A stretch of DNA of 64,000 nucleotides. Source: Exophiala sp. HKRS030 (Eukaryota; Ascomycota; Eurotiomycetes; Chaetothyriales; Herpotrichiellaceae). Position numbers and translations under genes: made by a program. This document shows positions 24,809 through 33,186 of this stretch, one piece after another (position 1 is the first letter of the stretch; each line of letters starts with the position of its first letter). The notes beneath the pieces were generated by a model, which saw only the letters and a program-made list of their open reading frames with translations, ran no database searches and was not told the DNA's origin. The stretch covers positions 1,922,001 to 1,986,000 of the forward strand of contig JAHWDD010000002.1 in assembly GCA_023897205.1 (NCBI GenBank), read 5' to 3'.

Positions 24809-25375
24809 TTAGAAGAATTTGACACCCTGCTGGTCTTCTGTGCCAAACACTTGAGCTCTGCCCTTCTTGACCAAAGTAGCGAGACTCTTGCGGAGGACGT
24901 CCATGTCGAGTCCATAAAATTCTTGCTTTTCGGTTGTTTCTCCCTGAACCAATTCATACAGAGTCAACACCGTGCCCTTTTGTCCTGTTTCCTCTACCCA
25001 GGTTGCAATGACTGTCGCCCATTCTTCGGGTTTTCGCCACCAGACCCACGCTTCAGACTTCTCAAGTCCCAGCCATTCGGCTCGTTCATCACCGTCCTTG
25101 CTCACCATATAATCAATGACAGCCTTGGCGTCCTGAAGACTCAATCTTTTTCTCAGGGTTGAATTGTTGAACAGCGGGGTGTCGAGAGCGTCGATGATGG
25201 TGATTTTGAATATTCTGTGATGCTTGCAATATCTCTGGACCAGAATTGACCATTTCTTCAACTGGGCTTGCCGCGTCAACGCCGTTGGTTGTGGACTGAA
25301 AAATGGTGGAAAGTTATAGCTTTTTGGAAATTCGAAGGCTGGACTATCTCCCGCTTCTTGCGTTGCCGCCGCCAT
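24809..25375 (-). CDS. vps25: ESCRT-II subunit VPS25
   Basis: Single exon, 188 residues, the normal VPS25 length. ESCRT-II (one Vps22, one Vps36, two Vps25) recruits ESCRT-III to endosomes for multivesicular-body sorting. Seen here: the N-terminal F-P-P-F-F-S-x-Q-P motif (about 22-30) that binds Vps22 and Vps36, followed by two winged-helix domains. The first has W-S-x-L-V-Q-R-Y-C and P-L-F-N-N; the second has L-Y-E-L-V-Q-G and G-x-D-x-x-V-L-R-K-S-L-A-x-L-V-K-K-G-R-A-Q-V-F, ending G-V-K-F-F. The start M-A-A-A-T-Q is the first ATG in frame. The gene is convergent with the BRCT gene, with 91 bp between the two stops. Confidence 0.95.
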   Translation of the reverse strand: MAAATQEAGDSPAFEFPKSYNFPPFFSPQPTALTRQAQLKKWSILVQRYCKHHRIFKITIIDALDTPLFNNSTLRKRLSLQDAKAVIDYMVSKDGDERAEWLGLEKSEAWVWWRKPEEWATVIATWVEETGQKGTVLTLYELVQGETTEKQEFYGLDMDVLRKSLATLVKKGRAQVFGTEDQQGVKFF

Positions 25376-26108
25376 TCTTGTCAATATCTCCTCGGTGATA
25401 ATCAATTTACGACATTGCCTGAGGGTTGCGGCCCTGGATGTCTTTTCTCAGGGCCAAGGTAAAACGTTTGCAGTTGAAATTTCAATGACTATACTAACAA
25501 CGCGGCAGCCTGACGGATTTAGTATAACCTGATAACTCCTTGGATGGACAATATCGAAAGGTATCAGATGTTGGCAAGGAATACATGGCGTCGATGGTGC
25601 TGTAGTATGAGGTCCGTCGAGGACAAACATCCGATATTTTCCCGGAGCTTGGCGCCCATAGATGTTCTACGCCATGCCGCTTTAAACCAGGCTGTTTTCG
25701 AGTTTACTGACCTCGTCGCGCCTCTTCTCTTGGTTCTTGAGCCTGTATCTGCGCAAAGTTCGGCAAAACCATCGAACCCAAGTGAGTGGCGAGAATCGAA
25801 ATGGTAGCTCTAAGTGCTTTACAATATTCCTTCAACCAACGCGACGACAAGATCTTGGCATTGCAATGTCAAGTCAATACCTTCTATTGAAACCATGAGG
25901 TCGTTCTAGCATCCACATCCCTGAAGAAGTGCTCCTAGGGTACAGAAACAGCAATAGCATCAGCTAATCAAGATGCTCGCCACTTGTCCCTCAACTTTCG
26001 GGGACTGCATATACCAACTTCCGTACAAAGTCTCGAGGCTAACCAACGCACCTACGGCCCTTTACACCAGAAGATGTGCCTGGTATCCAGCAGATCTATC
26101 ATTCACAC
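25376..26108. other. intergenic, VPS25 promoter side
   Basis: About 0.7 kb with the VPS25 promoter on the left and the permease 3' region on the right. No conserved frame is seen. Confidence 0.5.
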
Positions 26109-27770
26109 TCACTCACCATCTCCATAAGAAGAATTGCGCTCTCGAAGAGCTCCCTCGTTACCTGTCACTCCACGGAGCACATCAACATCGTAATTCTTGA
26201 ACTGCCTGGCTGGAACTTTGTTCTCGAAAAGCAGATCCAACTCTAGGAAGGTGCGGTCTTTGATCTCGGGCAGTCGGAAGTAACAGTAGATGAACAACAC
26301 CACATTGAAGCCTCCCCAGAAGAAGCCAGCCTTTCCTCGCCAGTTCCAGTCGTCGCTGTTGATCTGGTAGCTGGTAAGCACGTTGTTAATGACTGTTGCG
26401 ACTTGGTAGGCGTTGCGAGCGAGCACAGCAGTCTTAGCTCGAAGACGGCTGGAACCGAGATCAGCGACGATGATGTAGGCAAGGGGGCCAATGGTCATGG
26501 AATAACTGAAAATGTAGATCATAAGGACGGCTCCCGTCGCCCAGGCGACACTGCCTTGGGGTGCCGGAATTCCCAGACCACCGACGACGATCTGGGTTAT
26601 GGCGCTGATGACAAGGCCCCAGAGCATCAATGTGCGGCGCCCGACATGAGGAAGAATGAACCACATGACAATGCCACCAAAGAATGCAATGGCTTGTTGA
26701 CCCAGGCTCAAGCTGAAGGCGTTCGCAGGGCTGAAGCCAGCTTGCTCGAAGAAGTAAGTCGCGAAGCCCACGATTGCGAAGCCACAGAAAGGCTGTACAA
26801 TCCATGTCATACAGGCGATCTCGGTCCGACGGAGATTTGTTCCCTTCAAGCAATGCAAATACGATGTCCCTGCTTGTAATTCAACTTCGTGCTGGTTGGT
26901 CGCGGTGATCTGAACGAGATAGTTCTCTATCTCTTCCGGGCTGAAACCGCCAAAGAGTCGATTCAAGCTCTTTCGGGCATCTTCAGTACGACCTTGTCTC
27001 ACCAACCAGTAAGGAGACTCTGGAGCAAAGAATGTTCCGATAAGGATGATGGGGGGCCAGATCCACTGTGTGGCGAAAGGGACCTTGTAGCCCCAGTGTG
27101 ATTCCGTGTTAACAAATGCTCGCAATACTCCGGCTGAGATGACTTTCCCGATGGTCCAGCAGAGGTTGACCCACGTCGTCAAGTATGGTCTCAGGACCAG
27201 CGGGCAGACATCTGCGGCATAGACAGTGGTCAAGGTGAGGAAAACTGACAGAGGAAAGCCGAAGAGAAGTTCCGCCCCCGTCAAGACCTTCAGATCAGTG
27301 GCGAAGAATTGCATGAAAATGATTGCGGCCGTGAAAACGCAGGTAGCCATGACTGTTTTCCGAAAGCCATATCTATCCGAAGCCCAGCCGGCGATGAAGA
27401 GTCCGAAGAATTGTCCAAGCATAACAGCATTAGAAACGATGCTTTGCCATTTGGCGGTGATGTTGTACGTGCCGTCCTCCTTTTCTGTGCCAAATTTCTC
27501 TTTGAATGAGGGAAGACCGTACAGGGAATTCAGAAGGATTGCGTCGTACCCTTCCATGATGACGGCGATTGACAAGAAGCCCGACCAGAAGACTGCGCTG
27601 TAACATCGGCGCAAGCCTTGACGGAGAGACCGATGGACCTCGGCCTCATGTCCGTCGACGATCCGGTCACCTTTCATGTCTCCAACGCTTGTCTGGGGCT
27701 CACCCAAGACATGTACCACTTTCTCAGGGTCTGATGAGGCCATTTGGGTAGGCTCTTGAGTGGAAGCCAT
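26109..27770 (-). CDS. MFS sugar permease, alpha-glucoside/maltose type
   Basis: Single exon, 553 residues, starting at M-A-S-T-Q-E-P; no in-frame ATG further upstream is closer to the conserved body. It should be a proton symporter of the MFS sugar-porter family in the plasma membrane. Twelve hydrophobic segments can be traced between about residue 60 and 500. Seen here: M-E-G-Y-D in helix 1, typical of fungal alpha-glucoside (MAL) permeases; the loop 2-3 motif G-W-A-S-D-R-Y-G-F-R-K; the P-E-S-P-Y-W-L-V-R-Q-G-R sugar-porter signature after helix 6; and a long central loop. It is divergent from an alpha-glucosidase at 28435, which supports maltose or another alpha-glucoside as substrate (inference from context and family). 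Confidence 0.93.
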   Translation of the reverse strand: MASTQEPTQMASSDPEKVVHVLGEPQTSVGDMKGDRIVDGHEAEVHRSLRQGLRRCYSAVFWSGFLSIAVIMEGYDAILLNSLYGLPSFKEKFGTEKEDGTYNITAKWQSIVSNAVMLGQFFGLFIAGWASDRYGFRKTVMATCVFTAAIIFMQFFATDLKVLTGAELLFGFPLSVFLTLTTVYAADVCPLVLRPYLTTWVNLCWTIGKVISAGVLRAFVNTESHWGYKVPFATQWIWPPIILIGTFFAPESPYWLVRQGRTEDARKSLNRLFGGFSPEEIENYLVQITATNQHEVELQAGTSYLHCLKGTNLRRTEIACMTWIVQPFCGFAIVGFATYFFEQAGFSPANAFSLSLGQQAIAFFGGIVMWFILPHVGRRTLMLWGLVISAITQIVVGGLGIPAPQGSVAWATGAVLMIYIFSYSMTIGPLAYIIVADLGSSRLRAKTAVLARNAYQVATVINNVLTSYQINSDDWNWRGKAGFFWGGFNVVLFIYCYFRLPEIKDRTFLELDLLFENKVPARQFKNYDVDVLRGVTGNEGALRERNSSYGDGE

Positions 27771-28434
27771 GTCTGTCAAGGATTGTGATTTAACGCGAGC
27801 GAAGAAGAGGAACCTTTGGAAGATATGGGCGCCTATGATGGAGAGATGGCCACGTTTGGGCGTAGCAGTTGGCAACTTATATACATCTCCATCTCTACCA
27901 GATCTTCAGTTCGCACGCGACAGTTCGGGAACCTTGCAACACCTGATAGAAGACGAGGTCGAGGCACAGGTCACGAATTCTAGAACTTGGCTGTTCCCCG
28001 TGGCTGATCTGGTTATGCTCCACAAACGTTCCGCGCGGGTAAACGACCTTCGCCGCGGCGGAAGCTCAGTGAGTCACGGCACACATGAGTACGTTCGAGA
28101 TGGAATTGGCGCTTCAACATTGAGTGTCTAAACCAGATACGGGCTTTGGGGCCTTCGCGATCAAAGCGTAACGTGGCACGATTGGTGAATGCTTTTCTAT
28201 CTGTGTACCCACACTGTATTCATTACCTTACAAGTGGAGTAGAGTTACTTGATTGCATGACTATCTTAACGGCAGATTCATTGAGATGACCTGCCTATCT
28301 GGAAAATCCTCAAGTTGGTGAGCTTGAAGTGGCGTCCACTGCAAGAAAAACGGGCGCATGCATCTCCTATAAAAGTCGAACTAAGTTGGCAAGCCACGGA
28401 ATCGATGTGTGTTTCTCAATCTTTTCTATCTACG
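27771..28434. promoter_or_regulatory. shared permease/alpha-glucosidase promoter with CGG palindromes
   Basis: A 664-bp region between two divergent start codons. Two compact palindromic CCG/CGG elements lie about 20 bp apart: CCGCGCGGG at 28031-28039 and CGCCGCGGCGG at 28051-28061, the latter with a perfect 10-base palindrome. CGG half-sites are the typical target of Zn2Cys6 proteins, and one such regulator is encoded at 30291-32612. A TGAGTCA (Gcn4/AP-1-like) site lies at 28070-28076. The elements are roughly 270 bp from the permease start and 380 bp from the glucosidase start, so they could serve both genes. Binding is inference. Confidence 0.6.
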
Positions 28435-30156
28435 ATGGGTTCTCTAGCCACAATCGCCAAACCTTGGTGGAAGGATGCGGTCGTCTATCAAGTGTGGCCG
28501 GCCAGTTTCAAGGATACCAACGATGATGGCGTTGGTGACATCAAAGGCGTTATCGAGTCCTTGGACCACATCCAGGGTCTAGGTGCCGATACTGTCTGGA
28601 TGTGTCCCATCTACGCTAGCCCTCGCATCGACTTTGGCTATGATATCTCTGATTATGAGGCCATCGATCCAAACTTCGGTACCATGGAGGATGTCGAAGA
28701 CTTGATCCGTGGCTGTCACGATCGTGGCATGAAATTCATGATGGACTTGGTAGTCAACCACACCTCAGACCAGCACAAATGGTTCCAAGAATCTCGAAGC
28801 TCCAAGACCAACCCCAAGCGTGACTGGTATATCTGGCGCCCTGCTAAATACGACGAGCAAGGGAACCGCATCCCTCCCAACAATTGGCGATCCAACTTTG
28901 TGGGTAGCACGTGGACCTGGGACGAGACGACCCAAGAATACTACCTCCATCTCTTCGCTCCCGAGCAACCCGACCTCAACTGGGACAACTTGGAACTGCG
29001 CAAGGCGGTCTATGACAGCGCCGTCAGGTTTTGGCTGGAAAAGGGCATCGACGGCTTCCGGATCGACACCATGACCATTTACAGCAAGAACCCTGCGTTG
29101 CCCGACGCACCGATCACGGATCCCGGCTCCCCATACCAGACTGGACGAAAGTGGTACGGTGACCAGCCCAAGGTCTTTGAGATCCTCTCAGAGATGACGG
29201 CGATCATGGACGAGTACGGAGAGAAAATCACCGTTGGCGAGTTTGGTGGGCTCAAAGATCTGAGCGTCGCACTCGACTACGTCGGGGCCAGCAAACGTTG
29301 CGTCGGCATGGGCTTCCAGTTCGAGACGGTGTGCATCGGATACGCCCTGAACCACTGGCACATCCGCGACTTCCCCCTACAAGAGTTCAAGCAGACGGTC
29401 GGCAAGTGGCAGCAATTCGTCGAGGGCAACGACGGCTGGACGTGCATGTTCCTCGAGAACCACGACATTGCACGGTCGGTCTCGCGATTCGGCAACGACT
29501 CTCCGGAATTTCGGGCCGTGTCCGCAAAGATGCTGGCCGTTTTACAGGCGACGGCGACGGGGACCCTGTTCATCTACCAAGGGCAGGAGATCGGCATGAC
29601 CAACATTCCCAAATCCTGGCCCATCGAGGAGTACCTGGACATCAGTTCGCAAAACTACTGGAAAGACCTGACGTCGTCCACGGACGACAAGGCCGAACTG
29701 GACAAGGCCATGGCCAAAGTCCAGAAAGTCGCCAGGGACCACGCCAGAACCCCAATGCAGTGGAGCGACAAGCCCCATGGAGGCTTCACCACATCTCCCA
29801 ATGGACCCTGGATGCGCACCAACGACAATTATGTCGACATCAACGTGGAGAAACAGGTCAAGGAGACCGACAGTGTGCTGTCGTTCTGGAAACGTATGTT
29901 GGCGCTGCGCAAGCAGTACTCGGACGTCTTCGTCCATGGAACGTGGAGAACGTTGGACGCCGAGAACCCGGCGACCATGACATATGTCAAGGACGGAGGA
30001 GACAAGAGGGCTCTGGTCGTGCTCAACTTTACCGAGAAATCCCAGCCTTCCAATATACCAGAAGAGTTCAAGGGTTTGGAAGCCGCGATTACAAACGTCG
30101 ACGAGTCGGTGCCTGACACGCTGAGTCCGTTCGAAGGAAGAGTTTACATCAGGTAG
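28435..30156 (+). CDS. alpha-glucosidase (maltase), glycoside hydrolase family 13
   Basis: Single exon, 573 residues, starting at M-G-S-L-A-T. It hydrolyses terminal alpha-1,4-linked glucose from maltose-type substrates. Seen here: the opening W-W-K-D-A-V-V-Y-Q-V-W-P-A-S-F-K-D of intracellular fungal and yeast maltases; conserved region I D-L-V-V-N-H-T at 104-110; region II G-F-R-I-D with the nucleophile Asp211; the acid/base Glu269 in T-V-G-E-F; and region IV E-N-H-D with Asp344. The A-R-S-V-S-R-F that follows is as in fungal maltases. No signal peptide is visible, so it probably acts in the cytosol on sugar brought in by the divergent permease. GC content and codon bias rise in its second half, creating long shadow frames on other frames. 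Confidence 0.96.
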   Translation: MGSLATIAKPWWKDAVVYQVWPASFKDTNDDGVGDIKGVIESLDHIQGLGADTVWMCPIYASPRIDFGYDISDYEAIDPNFGTMEDVEDLIRGCHDRGMKFMMDLVVNHTSDQHKWFQESRSSKTNPKRDWYIWRPAKYDEQGNRIPPNNWRSNFVGSTWTWDETTQEYYLHLFAPEQPDLNWDNLELRKAVYDSAVRFWLEKGIDGFRIDTMTIYSKNPALPDAPITDPGSPYQTGRKWYGDQPKVFEILSEMTAIMDEYGEKITVGEFGGLKDLSVALDYVGASKRCVGMGFQFETVCIGYALNHWHIRDFPLQEFKQTVGKWQQFVEGNDGWTCMFLENHDIARSVSRFGNDSPEFRAVSAKMLAVLQATATGTLFIYQGQEIGMTNIPKSWPIEEYLDISSQNYWKDLTSSTDDKAELDKAMAKVQKVARDHARTPMQWSDKPHGGFTTSPNGPWMRTNDNYVDINVEKQVKETDSVLSFWKRMLALRKQYSDVFVHGTWRTLDAENPATMTYVKDGGDKRALVVLNFTEKSQPSNIPEEFKGLEAAITNVDESVPDTLSPFEGRVYIR

Positions 30157-30290
30157 ATAACGACTATTCGTACGAATGATGGCATATAGATGGGGGTACA
30201 AGTGGTAGTTTAACAGAAAGTCATCAAGTTGTTTACATCTATAGAAGTCAAGCATGTGCAAGGTGATAATTCATTGAATTCGGGACTGAT

Positions 30291-32612
30291 CTAAGGCGAA
30301 CTCTGAGAAGTCGCGTCGTTGCTGGTGTCCAAAGGTACCAACTCGGCCTGTCCGGCAGCGTAGCGCGAGACGGGGAACCCGGCGCTGTGGGCCTTGAGAA
30401 GTTCTTGGTAGGAGGTCAACGCCGCGGTCCAATCGTTGGCGTCGACGTCGTCGGTGGAAGAGAGGATCATGCTGACGATGAAGGTCCCGATGGTTGAAAG
30501 GTTGACGTGAGGCACTGTTTGGGACGTGATACATGTGAGAATGAGGACAATGTGGGCACAAGGTGATGAATCATGAGAGCGTCGAAAGAGCTGAGGGTAC
30601 AACTTGGGGAAGTGGGAAGGGAAAGGGGGGAAAAGACAAAAGAAGACAAGAAAAGTAGTGAAACATACTAGGCCACCAGAGTATAGATGTGCGACTGATG
30701 GTTAGATTCCGGAGTAGTGTCATGACTTGGTTGACTATCAACGACGCTTGGTGACGGAGGTCTTTGGTCGGGTGGCGTAGGAGTTCAAGTTTTGGTAAGA
30801 CGGCGCGGTACAGGATGATCCTGATGGTGTAGGCCGCCAGTTCGAGGGCGCCTATAATTGTAGTTGATAATTTGCCATAAGAATTAGTCTGGACCGGGCA
30901 TTTTGGGGTGTATCTATGGGCAGAGGGTGCGAACCAACCTGTTGCGTCGAGGGATGAGTCAGAAGCTGTTGCCCTTCGTAAAGGCTCATAATGTCCTGTC
31001 ACCCATCGGTCCAGGTCCCGCGAGCACTTTTCGAACAAGGGCAGGAGATCGGCGGCGGGAAGAGACAGACACACGTCGAGGCCGCGGATGGAGTAAAAAG
31101 TGGCCAGGACAAAGCCCAGGATATGCGTCAGATGCACGGTGGCGATGAAGACGTCGGCGGCCTGGCAAATTCCATCGGAAAGCCCTTCGTCGCTTCCTGC
31201 TGGTGTGGTGAAAAAGTCGGAGCGCTCGAGCATCGTCACGTTGGCGTGCGCTTCTGTGAGGTATGGTGGTCTGCCTAGGGCCAAGGCTGACCTGAGTATG
31301 GACGGGCGGTGTTAGTAACAGCAGCAATAGGAGAGCATGCGGTATCATATGTGCTGAGTTCAAGACAGGAAAATGGGAGAGGAAGATGGTTAGGATTATT
31401 TCGGATTATTGACGGACTCACCATTTATCTTGGACGAAGACCGCCCACCATACTCGACGTCGACGTCGTTTCTCTTGTATGGGTATATCCCAGCCCGTAC
31501 AATCCACGTTGAGACCGAGATCCTGAGTGGCCGCGACGAGCTGTTACGTGAACGTCGAGTTTACGGTAAGTGAGAGACCACGTGGAACGCGAGCAAAAGG
31601 TTGGATGTGAGATTGTACATTGCCTGTTTCAACATGACTTCCTCGCATTTCAGGGTATCTGACAGTTTTGGTTAGAATAGAGGTAACCAGGACAATCAAG
31701 GGAGTCGGAAATTTCTGTGTACGAACCCGGCACCATATGCGTTACCCTGTTGAAACAGAAGGGCCGCCTCAATCGTGTCCAATTGGGCCACACGCATTTT
31801 TGCAGGAAGTCCCTGAGTAGTGAAACGCATAAAAATACTAGGGTCCAGCTTCTGCGCTGCGGAACAGAAACTCTGGGCCACGCAACATATGGCTATTCTC
31901 AACATTGAAGATATGTCCCCTTTGTGTGGTCTCTTGAATCCCAAGAGAGGATACGACGCGTGGACGTAGCGGTCAAAGGCTTGGAAGAGTTCTTGCTGGA
32001 ATGGCTCTATCTGAGCGAGTACGGGTTCTGCGCTGCTCTCACTCACTGGTATCTCGAGTCGATTCTGTATCGAGAGCTAAAACAATGATCACAAAAACGT
32101 CAGCACACTTCGAAGGAGAAGTAGTATCTCGCCGGGCTTTCGGTATTTCATCACACCTCGAAATGGATTGGAGTGTATGGGTCCTTGCCCCTTCGATCGC
32201 AAAGGATCTGCATCTCGTTGCCGTTGGCCGAGACAGTCTTCCAGTTGTAATGTCGAAGGATAAAAGGATCTAGATCACTGGAGAGACCGACGAATCGTTC
32301 GGTCTTTGTCGGTATTGTCGTCAGTTCTGGTGCCTCGTAGTGGGGATGGTGCTCCAAAACATGCGAGACTCCTCTGGAAGAAGTCCTTATCCCTGGACCC
32401 CTGATATCTATCGACCGGCGTGAGGCAGACTGTTCATGATGGACACTGGGAGTGTGTATCCTGTCGCCCATGACCACTCCGTCCACCATGCATGGAATGC
32501 CTCGGTTGCGGCACAATGAACAGGCAAGATTGCCCTGACGAGAACAAAATACTTTCCGGGTCCGACACTTGTCACAGGGCTTTTGCTTCCGTGATCGATA
32601 TGGCCTCTCCAT
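30291..32612 (-). CDS. Zn2Cys6 transcription factor, likely cluster regulator
   Basis: At least seven exons. Well-supported exons: 32157-32612, 31746-32076, 31422-31540, 30939-31291, 30669-30851 and 30291-30514, all joining in frame. An extra exon near 31580-31658 is needed but its ends are uncertain. The product is about 560-580 residues. The N-terminal zinc cluster at residues 13-41 reads C-x2-C-x6-C-x7-C-x2-C-x6-C. The middle is a fungal-specific transcription factor domain (PF04082 type) with D-T-I-E-A-A-L-L, D-L-G-L-N-V-D, R-R-R-V-W-W-A-V and A-L-G-R-P-P-Y-L. It resembles DAL81/UGA35-like and related nutrient regulators. The gene is convergent with the alpha-glucosidase (134 bp apart), so control of the permease/glucosidase pair is a reasonable inference. 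The weak middle exon could also mean local decay. Confidence 0.82.
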
Positions 32613-33186
32613 TGCCCACGGCGTGTGTCCAGGAAGAAGAGCAGTTGACCAGCGGACAGTCCAAGTACAAGATAATGTATGAGGTGTGGGGTTGTTTGGG
32701 ACTTCTATCTTTATCGGTCATGCACCTAGAAATTGAAGGAAGTTGGTGGGCTAGAACATCTCTGTACATACTCCGTTGAGTGTCTGTGAGACTAATGAGA
32801 AGAGTACTCCGTCTGCGGGTTACCAATTGAAGTCTCTCTTGGGCCTCCGCGCTCACAGCCTTGCTGGCAAGGCTGTAAGTAGAGCAGCGTCTTGGGTCGC
32901 CCCAAAAAGGTTAGTCTACTGCGCCGCGAATAAGTCCTCTCAACGCTTGGCTCTCGTGAAGCGCGCATCTCATTCTGGCTCATTTAATCCGCGTTTCTCT
33001 AGTTAGCGAAAAAGACGCCGCAGTCTATGATTTCACTCCCACAGCACAACCACCCGACCTTAGGATATTCATTGTCCGACAAAGATGTTACGCGTCAGTA
33101 TCTGATGTCGTTCATCTAATACTAGTCAGGAGGCCTTCGCGTCGCCATTCACCACCTCGTTACCTCTTCCTTCTCCTCCCTTCACC
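32613..33186. promoter_or_regulatory. divergent promoter, zinc-cluster regulator and PHD protein
   Basis: A 574-bp region between divergent starts. A CT-rich stretch directly precedes the PHD-protein ATG. Near-copies of the repeated word occur at about 32768 and 32804. No coding sequence is supported. Confidence 0.45.

Noticed and set aside
29298..30261. Long frames on both strands over the alpha-glucosidase
   Set aside because: Shadows of a GC-rich coding sequence; the GH13 frame has all catalytic motifs.
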